Source of the DNA: an uncultured Marinobacter sp.
Lineage (GTDB): Bacteria > Pseudomonadota > Gammaproteobacteria > Pseudomonadales > Oleiphilaceae
Assembly: GCF_913055835.1 (NCBI RefSeq)
Contig: NZ_CAJXKQ010000010.1
Location: 1 to 64,000, forward strand
Reading direction: 5' to 3'
DNA length: 64,000 nucleotides
In this document: positions 55,383 to 64,000 of the stretch, piece by piece
Numbering within the stretch: the stretch's first letter is position 1
How the letters are laid out: the number at the start of each line of letters is the position of its first letter
The notes under the pieces: generated by a model
What the model was told of the DNA's origin: nothing
What the model saw: only the letters and a program-made list of their open reading frames with translations
Database searches by the model: none
Made by a program: the position numbers and the translations under genes

Positions 55383-55841
55383 ATGAAAGGATTGATCCAG
55401 CGAGTTTCGCAAGCCAGTGTTACCGTGGGCGGTGAGCAGATAGCCTCGATCGATGCAGGCCTTTTACTGTTGCTGGGTGTCGAAAAAGGAGATAGCGAGC
55501 GCGAGGCAAGGGAACTTTGCCGAAAAATCCTCACTTACCGTGTGTTTCCGGATGAAGCAGGGCGGATGAACCGCAGTCTGCTGGATACCGGTGGTTCCCT
55601 CCTTGTTGTTCCACAGTTTACTTTGGCGGCCGATACCTCTTCCGGAACCCGGCCCGGTTTCTCCCTTGCTGCGGGACCGGACGCCGCCAACAGGCTCTAC
55701 GAATTGTTTGTGGCAGACGCAAGGTCTCGTTTGGGCTCGGACAGAGTGGGTGAAGGCCGGTTTGGCGCAGATATGAAGGTAGGTTTAACGAATGACGGGC
55801 CCGTCACCTTCATGCTTGAGATTGGACAAAGGCGCGCATAG
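55383..55841 (+). CDS. dtd: D-aminoacyl-tRNA deacylase
   Basis: 152 residues from ATG 55383; the frame extends to 55353 but the family starts MKGLIQRVSQASV. It hydrolyses D-amino acids from tRNA, acting as a proofreader. Conserved elements are VPQFTLAAD (SQFTL-type motif) and the C-terminal LTNDGPVTF (NxGPVT motif), which together form the chiral pocket. Confidence 0.96.
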   Translation: MKGLIQRVSQASVTVGGEQIASIDAGLLLLLGVEKGDSEREARELCRKILTYRVFPDEAGRMNRSLLDTGGSLLVVPQFTLAADTSSGTRPGFSLAAGPDAANRLYELFVADARSRLGSDRVGEGRFGADMKVGLTNDGPVTFMLEIGQRRA

Positions 55842-56082
55842 GTAGTTGCACTAGTATTGTGCGCAGGCCGTCATGCTGGCCTGCAATGGTGCGAAAACGC
55901 CATGTGAGACGTTGGTTTGGGGCAATTTTTACGGCCTAAGCTTCTGTTAATAAAAGGTTAATGGTGAACTGGCCTCGGATTTGAAACGCAACTGTAACGC
56001 AGCCCCAGAGTGCTGAAATGCATAAATAATTGCGTTTCTGGTGCCAAAAGAGCTAAAAATGCAGCGCAGTTAATTTGCAAAA

Positions 56083-56097
56083 TGAGAATGATTGTAT
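56083..56097. promoter_or_regulatory. Fur-box-like site upstream of the porin gene
   Basis: TGAGAATGATTGTAT matches the TGATAAT-N-ATTATCA 7-1-7 Fur consensus at 11 of 14 informative positions. It lies about 230 bases before the porin ATG in a 487-base gap (55842-56328). The gap is AT-rich and otherwise shows no gene. Confidence 0.4.
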
Positions 56098-56328
56098 TAA
56101 AACAGTTTCATCATTCAGGACTTTAAGAAGATCCTGTAAGTGATTGAGCTATATACATCTGGAATTTTCAGATTTATTCGAAAAAGAAGAAAAGTTACTC
56201 GTTTGTCATCAAATTGACATAAGGGTAATGCAGAATCGGCCTCATCCAGCCTGGCTGGTGAAGCCTTACAAAATCGGGATAAGAACCCGTCGCTAAAACC
56301 TGAGTTAACTCAAAAAGGAAGACGCAAC

Positions 56329-57336
56329 ATGAAAAAAACGCTCATCGCATCTGCTATTGCAGCCGCTACCTTCTCTGGCAGTGTGTTCGCACAGGCTGAA
56401 ATGTCAGCTTCCGAACTGGCGGCCAAGATGGACTCCATGCCTTCTGTATACGGCAACATCCAGTACGTGCTGAAGCACACCAACGTTGATGGCGGCGGCT
56501 CCGAGGTTGAGCACGCTGACAACGGTTCCACCCTGGGCGTTAAGCACGACCACGAAATTGCTCCGGGCATCACCGGCTTCTTCAAGCTTGAGCTGGAAGG
56601 CATCAATGCTGACGACAAGTCCAGCAGCGACGGTATCGACGCTCTTGACGAAGCCTATGTTGGTGTTAAAGGTGACAGCTTCGGTCAGATCTGGGTCGGC
56701 TCTGATGACTCTGTTTACGAAAGTGCCATCGTCAAGATCGGTAACTTCCACGAAGTAGGTTCCGACATTTTCGGTAACTACTCCACTGGTGAAGGTGACC
56801 TGGTTCAGTACATGTCTCCGTCCTTCGGCGGTCTGACTGTGTCTGCCGCTGTTCAGGTTAACGGCGACAGCGACACCAAGGGTGGCGCGGACAAATCTTA
56901 CCCGTACCAGTTGGTTGCGACTTACGCTGTAGACGCTCTTGAAGTGTCTTTTGGTATGGACTCCAACGATGGCGGCGCTGCAGCCGACAACAATGAAAAC
57001 AGCTATGGTCTGACTGCAACCTACAGCGCTGGCGACTTCAGCGTGATCGGTGAGTACCAGACTCGCAAAGACGTGAACGACATTGTTGGCGTAATGGGTG
57101 TTTACACCATGGGCGCGAACCAGTTTGCTCTGTCTTACCAGATGCTGGACGACGACGCTTCTGGCGACAAAAAGGACACTATCATCCTGCAAGCTCTGCA
57201 CAACGTGTCTGACCACATGTACGTTTACTTCGAAGGCTACCTCTCCGGTTCCGACGCAGCTAACGAGTACACCCTGGAAGGCGCGTCTGGCGACGAGCAG
57301 TCCATCGCTTCTGTGGGTGCTGTTTACTACTTCTGA
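56329..57336 (+). CDS. Gram-negative porin
   Basis: 335 residues with a signal peptide (MKKTLIASAIAAATFSGSVFAQ) and a 16-strand-type beta-barrel pattern. The C-terminal residue is Phe (GAVYYF), as required for outer-membrane insertion. The body is rich in Asp and Gly. General diffusion porin of the OmpC/Porin_4 kind; specificity is not evident. Strong codon bias and a good terminator suggest high expression. Confidence 0.92.
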   Translation: MKKTLIASAIAAATFSGSVFAQAEMSASELAAKMDSMPSVYGNIQYVLKHTNVDGGGSEVEHADNGSTLGVKHDHEIAPGITGFFKLELEGINADDKSSSDGIDALDEAYVGVKGDSFGQIWVGSDDSVYESAIVKIGNFHEVGSDIFGNYSTGEGDLVQYMSPSFGGLTVSAAVQVNGDSDTKGGADKSYPYQLVATYAVDALEVSFGMDSNDGGAAADNNENSYGLTATYSAGDFSVIGEYQTRKDVNDIVGVMGVYTMGANQFALSYQMLDDDASGDKKDTIILQALHNVSDHMYVYFEGYLSGSDAANEYTLEGASGDEQSIASVGAVYYF

Positions 57337-57365
57337 TCAGCCAACCGGCTAATCCTGTAGTATGG

Positions 57366-57395
57366 AAACCGGCGACCTTTGGGTCGCCGGTTTTT
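57366..57395 (+). terminator. Rho-independent terminator of the porin gene
   Basis: 11-base stem aaccggcgacc with ggtcgccggtt around a 4-base loop, ending in a T-run, 30 bases after the stop. Confidence 0.9.
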
Positions 57396-57428
57396 GCGTT
57401 TAAGAATGCCGCAAAACAGGGCGTTGAT

Positions 57429-58292
57429 ATGGCTACCGAACTGGAAATCAAACTCAGTGTTTCCGAAGCTGCACAGGCGCAGGCTTTGAAGTGGCTTTCC
57501 TCCCGTTCTGAGGTGCGCCCCGGAAAAACCAGATCCCTGATCAATCGCTATTTCGACACGCCCAATGCCGACTTGAATCGGGCCAAAGCCGCTTTGAGAA
57601 TCCGTAAAGCCGGTGACGACTACATCCAGACCCTGAAAACCCGGGGTGAATTTGTCGATGGCGCCCACCGACGTGAAGAGTGGGAGTGGCCGGTATCCGG
57701 TCCGGATCTTGATCTGTCGTTATTGCTGGATACACCTCTGAGTGCCGAGCTTGACCTGAGCAGACTTCAGGTGGTGTTTGAAACCAACTTTCAGCGTCAG
57801 GTGCTCTGGCTGGAACGAGGGCAGAGTGTTATCGAGATCGCCGTCGATTCCGGCAGTGTGGCGGGCAATAATGCCAGATTGCCACTGCACGAAGTGGAAT
57901 TTGAACTGAAAGGCGGGGAAGGTGGCCACCTGGCGACGTGTGCGCTTGAGCTGGCCCGGGAAGTTCCCGTTTTCCTGAATCTCGTCAGTAAGGCCGAGCA
58001 GGGCTATTTTCTCGCGGGCCTTTACTGTCCGGAGATTATTGACACTGGTGAGCCGCTTACCGTGACTGAATTCCTTCAGGCGTTGAGCGTCTGTTGGCTG
58101 CTCGACACGCCATTTCCTGCAGGCCAGTGTGAGCTCTCGCGTGTAGCAAGCGCAGCGTATACAGCAGGGTGTGGCGAACTATGGGAGCGCGTTATCGTTG
58201 AGCTGATCCGCGGCGTAAAGATTCGTGATTTCTCCGAAAACTCCACGCAGTTGGGTGTTCTCCAGTTGCAGCTTGCCACTGCAGGGCAGTAG
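57429..58292 (+). CDS. CYTH domain protein (inorganic triphosphatase-like)
   Basis: 287 residues. The N-terminal motif E4-x-E6-x-K8 (ELEIKL) defines the CYTH fold, a beta tunnel that hydrolyses triphosphates or binds nucleotides (about 1-200). The remaining 85 residues are helical; a full CHAD domain as in YgiF is not present. Likely a triphosphate tunnel enzyme; substrate not decided. Confidence 0.85.
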   Translation: MATELEIKLSVSEAAQAQALKWLSSRSEVRPGKTRSLINRYFDTPNADLNRAKAALRIRKAGDDYIQTLKTRGEFVDGAHRREEWEWPVSGPDLDLSLLLDTPLSAELDLSRLQVVFETNFQRQVLWLERGQSVIEIAVDSGSVAGNNARLPLHEVEFELKGGEGGHLATCALELAREVPVFLNLVSKAEQGYFLAGLYCPEIIDTGEPLTVTEFLQALSVCWLLDTPFPAGQCELSRVASAAYTAGCGELWERVIVELIRGVKIRDFSENSTQLGVLQLQLATAGQ

Positions 58293-58319
58293 CTGGTTGC
58301 TCATGGAGACTGGTGCTCT

Positions 58320-59498
58320 CTAACCCGGTGAGTTGTTCTTTTCCGGCTCTGCTTCGCCGGTTTCCTGTGCGGCGGAATGGGCGCGCCACTGCTTCAGAAA
58401 TATCCGGTATCTCTCCAGGGCCTCCTCCACCACGGAGACTTCCGGGGTTTCCGCGGATTTAACCAGTACAATCAGTCCCTTACCTTCAATCTCTTCGTTG
58501 GTTGGTGGATGGCAGACAACCTCGCCATCTTTATCGATATAGGCCAGAGCGGTGCCTATGCCGTGGCGGACCAATGCGCTTACGATGTCGGCCCAGTTGA
58601 GGTCGTCCAGCTTCAGGTCATACCGATGGGGATGATCGTGTTCGTAGTTGAAAAGATCCTCCAGAACCTTTTCCGAGCCGGGCGCAACAACCGAACGCAC
58701 CATGATTTCAGGGTAGGTCCGAACCGGACGGAGAACGGTGCGAATACCGAGAGCTTTGAAACGCCCCCGGTTCTGGTCGTTGACGCACTCGACGATGGTG
58801 TGACTGCCGAGATTCAGCTCCGTCAATCGATGAGCAATGTCGAACGTCAGGCTATCGGAATAGGGGTCGGCTTCGTCAGCCGCTAGCACAATGATATGCC
58901 TCGCACTGCCGGCGTGGACGGCCTTTAACGCCTCGGGGTCAAATCCTGCACCGTGATGGTGCACCACTCCGATGTCGGAGAGCTCTGTGGGTAGTCCCAT
59001 CGGAAACTGGCGAGTCAGAATCATGATTGGAATGGTTTCGTAGCCAGGGATCTCACGTATCTGGGAAGCAAACCTCATGAAATACTGGTCGCCCCCATGC
59101 TGCGGCGTGTTAACAATAATAATGTGGTCATTCATTTTATAGATCCACCTTCCTGTCAGAATCCGTTCCCGTCGATAAAACCGATACTCGATATAGTCGC
59201 TTACGATCAGTGTCAGCAACGTAATTGAGGTGATAAACATCAGAACAATCGTGCTGAATCGGCCGATCATGGTTTGGGGCGCGTAATCGCCGTAACCCAC
59301 CGTCACCAGCGTGGTCATGGTCAGCCAGGCGGCTTCAAACAGGGAGAGGTCCTCGACCGCCCAGATAATCAGAACCTGTACTGAAAGCAGCACGCCCAGT
59401 ATCGCGAACAGGCGCTTCATCCGGCTCCGAATCAGTCCACCCATGGGCAGGTGGGTTTCCTGGTGCTCCGGATTCAGTGGGCGGCGGTTTCGTTGCAT
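58320..59498 (-). CDS. Potassium channel protein with TrkA-N domain
   Basis: 392 residues. Two membrane helices (about 30-50 and 82-104) flank the pore with selectivity filter TVGYGD (66-71). A cytoplasmic RCK/TrkA-N domain (about 120-250) and a TrkA-C-like region follow. Start could be at 59498 or at the internal Met codons at 59444 or 59420. Divergent from glnE with 80 bases between. Confidence 0.88.
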   Translation of the reverse strand: MQRNRRPLNPEHQETHLPMGGLIRSRMKRLFAILGVLLSVQVLIIWAVEDLSLFEAAWLTMTTLVTVGYGDYAPQTMIGRFSTIVLMFITSITLLTLIVSDYIEYRFYRRERILTGRWIYKMNDHIIIVNTPQHGGDQYFMRFASQIREIPGYETIPIMILTRQFPMGLPTELSDIGVVHHHGAGFDPEALKAVHAGSARHIIVLAADEADPYSDSLTFDIAHRLTELNLGSHTIVECVNDQNRGRFKALGIRTVLRPVRTYPEIMVRSVVAPGSEKVLEDLFNYEHDHPHRYDLKLDDLNWADIVSALVRHGIGTALAYIDKDGEVVCHPPTNEEIEGKGLIVLVKSAETPEVSVVEEALERYRIFLKQWRAHSAAQETGEAEPEKNNSPG

Positions 59499-59578
59499 CC
59501 GTGTCGGCGGCCTGTTCAGTTGCGGGGAAGTTCGTTATACAGTACCGGAAATATAACAGAGAGACAGGGGTTTGCATT

Positions 59579-62485
59579 ATGTCCGAGCCATGGCACAGCC
59601 TTCCGAAACTGCTGGCGGATGATGTCGCCGGGTGTTGGGGATCGGTGTTTCCGGAGGGCGTTCCGACCTGGCTGAGCTCATCGGAGGGCATGGATGACAC
59701 TGTGTTGGCGACCGCAATTTCCCGAAGCCTGTTTCTGCGCCAGACTCTGGAGCGCCATCCAGGGCAGATTCAGGCCCTGTTAACCGCCCGTTCGTTGGCA
59801 GAACCGACTACCCCTGAGTCCCTCGAAAAACGCTGGCAGGAGTACCTGTCCGAAGTGGATGGAGAGCCTGCACTGCATTCGGCGCTTCGGCGATTCCGCA
59901 TGGAATCCCAATTTCGAATTATCTGGCGGGATCTGATGCGATGGGCGGACCTGTCTGAAACCATGGCGGCTACGAGTGCGTTTGCGGATATCTGCATCGA
60001 TGGAGCGCTTAACTGGTTGTACCGTGACGCCTGTGAGCAGTATGGCACCCCTCGCGGTGCTGATCCGGTTACCGGTCAGGAAGCAAACCAGAAAATGGTG
60101 GTCCTGGGCATGGGTAAGCTGGGTGGTCGGGAACTGAACGTGTCCTCGGACATCGACCTGATTTTTGCCTTCCCGAGCAAAGGGGAAACCGTTGGCGGGC
60201 GTCGCTCGCTGGACAATCAGCAGTTTTTTGTCCGGCTGGGGCAGCGGTTGATTCAGGCTCTGGACCAGATAACGGCAGACGGCTTTGTGTTCCGAGTGGA
60301 CATGCGCCTGCGGCCATACGGGCAGAGTGGTGCCCTGGCGTTGAGTTTTGCCGCCCTGGAAACTTATTACCAGGATCAGGGGCGCGACTGGGAGCGCTAT
60401 GCCATGGTCAAGGCCCGTGTGGTGGCCGGCGACCAGAGAGCGGGCAAGGTTCTGATGGAGAGTTTGCGCCCCTTTGTCTATCGCAAGTACATCGATTTCA
60501 GTGCCTTCGAGTCCCTTCGCAGCATGAAGGCCATGATCGGTCGTGAGGTTCGTCGAAAGGGTCTCGAAAACAATATCAAGCTGGGCAGTGGCGGCATCCG
60601 TGAAATCGAGTTCGTGGTTCAGGCGTTCCAGCTCATCCGCGGGGGGCGGGACCGGGAGCTACAGCAGCGCGAGCTGCTGGTGATTTTGAAGGAGCTTGAG
60701 GAATTGGAGCTGTTGCCCTCACCAGTGGTTCGTGAGCTGCGGGACGCCTATGTGTTCCTGCGAAACCTGGAGCATGCGCTTCAGGGCATGGAAGACAAGC
60801 AGACCCAACTGCTTCCGGAGGATGAGCTGTCCCAGGCCCGGGTAGCCACCATCATGGGGTTCGAAACCTGGCAGGCTTGTGAGCAAAGCCTCGCCGAGCA
60901 CAGGGAACGCGTTGCCACCCATTTTGCCAATATTATCGCCACCGAGGATGAGGAGGATGAGGGCCCGGAAGCGCTTGAAGAGGGCTGGTTTGAACTCTGG
61001 CTCGCTGAGATGGAAGAGGGCGCAGCCGCCGACTGGCTGAAAGCCCGGGGCTATGAAGACCCTGAAAAGACGTTGTCGGAGCTGGCCGAGCTGCGGGAAA
61101 ACCGGACCGTACAGAATCTCCAGACCCAGGGGCGGAGGCGGCTTAATCAGTTCATGCCGATGCTGCTGGAGGCACTCACTCAGGTTGATAACCCTTCCGA
61201 GACACTGTCGAGGGTGTTGCAATTGGTAGAGGCCATTCTGCGGCGAACGGCCTACATGGTGTTGCTGCTCGAGAACCCGGGCGCCTGCACCCAACTGGTG
61301 CGGTTGTGCAGTGAGAGCCCCTGGATTGCCAGGCAGCTGGCGGAAACACCGCTCCTGCTGGATGAGTTGTTGAACGCCGAGAGCCTGTACAGCCCACCCG
61401 CGAAAGCAGAATTGCAGGATGATTTGCGCCAGCAGATGCTTCGGATTCCGTTTGAGGATCTGGAAGAGCAGATGGAGTCCCTGCGGCATTTCAAGAAAGC
61501 CCATATCCTGCGGGTTGCGGCGTCCGAACTGAAAGGCACATTACCGTTGATGAAGGTCAGTGATTACCTGACCTGGATCGCCGAGGTGGTTCTGGATCAC
61601 GTGGTAGACGTGGCCTTCGCCAACCTGGTCAGTCGCCATGGCTATCCGCGCAGGCAGGATGGATCCGCCTGCGAGACCGATTTCGCGATTATTGGCTATG
61701 GCAAGCTGGGCGGGATCGAGCTTGGCTATACCTCCGACCTTGATCTGGTGTTTGTGCACAAGGCCGATCCGGAGCTGGCTACCGATGGTGAAAAGCCCAT
61801 CGACAATGCGGTTTTCTACACCCGGTTGGGACAACGGATTGTCCACATTCTCAACACCCAGACGCCCTCAGGACAACTCTACGAGGTAGATATGCGCCTG
61901 CGGCCCTCCGGCAACTCAGGCCTGCTGGTGAGTACACTGCAGGCTTTCGAAAAATACCAGCGTGAAGATGCCTGGACCTGGGAGCATCAGGCGCTGGCCC
62001 GGGCCCGGGGCGTTGCCGGATGCAGTGAAACTCTCGAAGCCTTTGAATCCATCCGCCACGACATCCTCTGTCACCCCCGTGACCGTGAAAAGCTTCGTAG
62101 TGAGGTGGTTGAGATGCGGGAGAAGATGCGAGCCAGTCTCGCCACACCGGAGAGCCGGCAGGCCGAGGTGTTCCATATCAAGCATGATACCGGTGGCATC
62201 GTGGATATCGAGTTCATGGTGCAGTACCTGATGTTGGCCTGGTGTGCCGAACACCCGGAGCTGACCCAGTGGTCCGACAACATTCGCCAGATGGAAGAGT
62301 TGGGGCGCGCAGGTGTAATGGCTGTGGAGGATGCCGAGAAACTCAGAGAAACCTTTATCGCCCTACGCTCCACCATCCATAGGCGGGCGCTCCAGAACCT
62401 CAATAGCCAGGTGGAGGGCGATGCCTTTACCGAGGAGCGTGACTACATCCGCGCCATGTGGAAAAAAGTGATGATTGATGCCTGA
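59579..62485 (+). CDS. glnE: Glutamine synthetase adenylyltransferase / adenylyl-removing enzyme
   Basis: 968 residues from ATG 59579 with cagggg eight bases upstream; the open frame reaches 59477 but that would overlap the channel gene. Two nucleotidyltransferase domains are visible: SDIDL (D191, D193), the adenylyl-removing half, and SDLDL (D720, D722), the adenylylating half. Each is followed by VDMRLRP. It modifies the GlnA tyrosine (Tyr396 here) under PII control. Confidence 0.96.
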   Translation: MSEPWHSLPKLLADDVAGCWGSVFPEGVPTWLSSSEGMDDTVLATAISRSLFLRQTLERHPGQIQALLTARSLAEPTTPESLEKRWQEYLSEVDGEPALHSALRRFRMESQFRIIWRDLMRWADLSETMAATSAFADICIDGALNWLYRDACEQYGTPRGADPVTGQEANQKMVVLGMGKLGGRELNVSSDIDLIFAFPSKGETVGGRRSLDNQQFFVRLGQRLIQALDQITADGFVFRVDMRLRPYGQSGALALSFAALETYYQDQGRDWERYAMVKARVVAGDQRAGKVLMESLRPFVYRKYIDFSAFESLRSMKAMIGREVRRKGLENNIKLGSGGIREIEFVVQAFQLIRGGRDRELQQRELLVILKELEELELLPSPVVRELRDAYVFLRNLEHALQGMEDKQTQLLPEDELSQARVATIMGFETWQACEQSLAEHRERVATHFANIIATEDEEDEGPEALEEGWFELWLAEMEEGAAADWLKARGYEDPEKTLSELAELRENRTVQNLQTQGRRRLNQFMPMLLEALTQVDNPSETLSRVLQLVEAILRRTAYMVLLLENPGACTQLVRLCSESPWIARQLAETPLLLDELLNAESLYSPPAKAELQDDLRQQMLRIPFEDLEEQMESLRHFKKAHILRVAASELKGTLPLMKVSDYLTWIAEVVLDHVVDVAFANLVSRHGYPRRQDGSACETDFAIIGYGKLGGIELGYTSDLDLVFVHKADPELATDGEKPIDNAVFYTRLGQRIVHILNTQTPSGQLYEVDMRLRPSGNSGLLVSTLQAFEKYQREDAWTWEHQALARARGVAGCSETLEAFESIRHDILCHPRDREKLRSEVVEMREKMRASLATPESRQAEVFHIKHDTGGIVDIEFMVQYLMLAWCAEHPELTQWSDNIRQMEELGRAGVMAVEDAEKLRETFIALRSTIHRRALQNLNSQVEGDAFTEERDYIRAMWKKVMIDA

Positions 62486-62561
62486 GGCAAATTCAATTCC
62501 GGCAGATTTTCCTGCTAGAATGCCGGTTCCCCGAAAAACGCTTTTTTAGGAGCAATGAAGA

Positions 62562-63488
62562 ATGTCGATGGCTGATCGCGATGGCGTTATCTGGCTGGAT
62601 GGTGAAATGGTTCCCTGGCGGGAAGCCAAGACGCACGTCCTGACTCACACCCTGCACTACGGCCTTGGCTGTTTTGAAGGTGTGCGGGCCTACAACACCG
62701 CGAATGGCCCGGCCATTTTCCGCCTGAAAGAGCACACGGACCGTCTTTTCCGTTCCGCCCACATCCTGAACATGAAAATGCCGTTCAGTAAGGACGAGAT
62801 CAACGAGGCCCAGCGGGCAGCGGTACGGGAAAACAATCTGGATGAAGCCTACCTGCGCCCGATGGCGTTTCTCGGTTCCGAGGGCATGGGGCTCAGGGCC
62901 GATAACCTCAAGGTCCACGTAATGGTGGCGGCCTGGAGCTGGCCCTCCTACATGTCCCCGGAAGCAAAAGAAATGGGGATCAAGGTGCGCACCTCGTCCT
63001 ACACGCGCCACCATGTGAACATCACCATGTGTAAGGCCAAGGCCAACGGCAACTACATCAACTCGATGCTGGCCCTGAACGAGGCCATTTCCGGTGGGGC
63101 CGAGGAAGCGCTGTTGCTGGACAACGAAGGTTACGTCGCTGAAGGTTCCGGGGAAAACATCTTTATCATTCGTGATGGTGTACTGCACACACCAGAGCTT
63201 ACCTCCTGCCTGGAAGGGATCACCCGTGCCACCATCCTGGATTTTGCCCGCGATCTGAATATTCCCGTGAAAGAGCGCAGGATTACCCGCGATGAGGTCT
63301 ATGTTGCCGAGGAGGCCTTCTTCACCGGCACGGCGGCGGAAGTACTGCCGATCCGCGAGCTTGATGGGCGCGTGATCGGTGCCGGCAAGCGCGGACCGGT
63401 CACCGAGAAGCTTCAGGCCATGTATTTTGATGCGGTCAAGGGCAAGCTGGCGGAACACAGTGGTTGGCTGACCCACGTTAAAGGCTGA
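62562..63488 (+). CDS. ilvE: Branched-chain amino acid aminotransferase
   Basis: 308-residue fold-type IV PLP enzyme for the last step of Val, Leu and Ile synthesis. The Schiff-base Lys160 is in KAKANGNYINSM. THTLHYGLGCFEGVRAY and the C-terminal FFTGTAAEV match IlvE. aggag lies nine bases upstream of ATG 62562; an ATG at 62555 opens only a five-codon frame. Follows glnE, as in Pseudomonas. Confidence 0.96.
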   Translation: MSMADRDGVIWLDGEMVPWREAKTHVLTHTLHYGLGCFEGVRAYNTANGPAIFRLKEHTDRLFRSAHILNMKMPFSKDEINEAQRAAVRENNLDEAYLRPMAFLGSEGMGLRADNLKVHVMVAAWSWPSYMSPEAKEMGIKVRTSSYTRHHVNITMCKAKANGNYINSMLALNEAISGGAEEALLLDNEGYVAEGSGENIFIIRDGVLHTPELTSCLEGITRATILDFARDLNIPVKERRITRDEVYVAEEAFFTGTAAEVLPIRELDGRVIGAGKRGPVTEKLQAMYFDAVKGKLAEHSGWLTHVKG

Positions 63489-63575
63489 TTACAGAGCACA
63501 CTCAAGCCGCCGTTGACTGTTGCAGCCCGGCGGCTTTGTTGTTTAACACACCCTGTTTACTGGCGGGACGAGCAA

Positions 63576-63983
63576 ATGGCAGACGTTATCAAGGTACCGG
63601 TATCCTTCGGCGAGGTGCTGGACAAAATCACCATTCTCGAAATCAAGTCCGAGCGGATCAAGGATGAAGCGAAGGTCAGGAACGTTCGGCTTGAACTGGA
63701 TGAACTGAGTGCCACCTGGGACGAGGCGGTGAAGGACAAGGCTGCTGAAATCGCCGACCTTCGCAAACAGCTGAAAGCGGTAAATGAAGAACTGTGGGTG
63801 ATCGAAGACGACATTCGTGATCAGGAAGCCGCCCAAGACTTTGGTCCGAGGTTCATCGAGCTGGCCCGCGCCGTGTACGTCACCAATGACAAGCGCGCCG
63901 CCATCAAGAAAGAGGTCAACCTGGCCTTGGGGTCTCGCTTCGTCGAAGAAAAGTCCTACCAGGATTACACGGCCCGAAAGTAA
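63576..63983 (+). CDS. DUF6165 family protein
   Basis: 135 residues from ATG 63576 (frame open to 63513). The sequence VPVSFGEVLDKITILEIKSERI and a following coiled coil fit DUF6165, which is often placed beside lipopolysaccharide genes. Function unknown. Complete in the window, which ends 17 bases later. Confidence 0.75.
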   Translation: MADVIKVPVSFGEVLDKITILEIKSERIKDEAKVRNVRLELDELSATWDEAVKDKAAEIADLRKQLKAVNEELWVIEDDIRDQEAAQDFGPRFIELARAVYVTNDKRAAIKKEVNLALGSRFVEEKSYQDYTARK

Positions 63984-64000
63984 AGATCCGGGCCAGATAA

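Overview
The window is chromosomal DNA of a marine gammaproteobacterium. Marinobacter or a close relative is my best guess, but no rRNA is present to confirm it. The housekeeping order mixes two patterns. typA/glnA/DUF4124/ntrB/ntrC and glnE-ilvE look Pseudomonas/Marinobacter-like. uvrA-(MFS)-ssb followed by a complete MSHA pilus cluster matches the order I recall from Vibrio and Shewanella. Core genes are fairly GC-rich, tightly packed and well supplied with Shine-Dalgarno sites.

Layout. 1-6.7 kb: end of the ribosomal-protein/alpha operon (rpoA, rplQ), then uvrA on the opposite strand, a YajR-type MFS transporter and ssb. About 6.66-29.6 kb: a 23-kb genomic island, visibly lower in GC, inserted between ssb and the msh operon. 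Its left end carries four translationally packed genes: three tyrosine-recombinase-like proteins and a small coiled-coil protein. I identify them as a Gamma-Mobile-Trio (GMT) type mobility module (GmtY, a second integrase, GmtZ, GmtX). The cargo is an unknown 235-aa protein, a serine resolvase with candidate res subsites, a 1502-aa Avs-like STAND NTPase with an N-terminal PD-(D/E)XK nuclease, a metallophosphoesterase, and a five-gene operon: HTH regulator, PLD/SNF2-type helicase, DUF4391 protein, type III Mod methyltransferase and type III Res. The 10-mer gtaacgtttt occurs at both island ends and again at 19.8 kb, between the Avs part and the restriction part, so the island may be composite.

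30.0-46.9 kb: an apparently intact mannose-sensitive haemagglutinin type IV pilus operon in canonical order (mshI, a pilN-like gene, J, K, L, M, N, E, G, F, B, A, C, D, O, P, Q). It lacks mshH/csrD, which I recall lying between ssb and mshI in Vibrio. Most genes overlap by 1-11 bases. A REP-like inverted pair separates mshA from mshC.

46.9-64 kb: a nitrogen-regulation neighbourhood. ntrC and ntrB, a DUF4124 protein and glnA lie on the minus strand. A sigma-54 promoter and two overlapping NtrC boxes can be read upstream of glnA. Then come typA, a proline iminopeptidase, dtd, a porin, a CYTH protein, a TrkA-N potassium channel, glnE (which modifies GlnA), ilvE and a DUF6165 protein. NtrB/NtrC control glnA transcription and GlnE controls GlnA activity, so most of the core glutamine-synthetase control circuit sits within 16 kb. 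No tRNA, rRNA or CRISPR array was seen.
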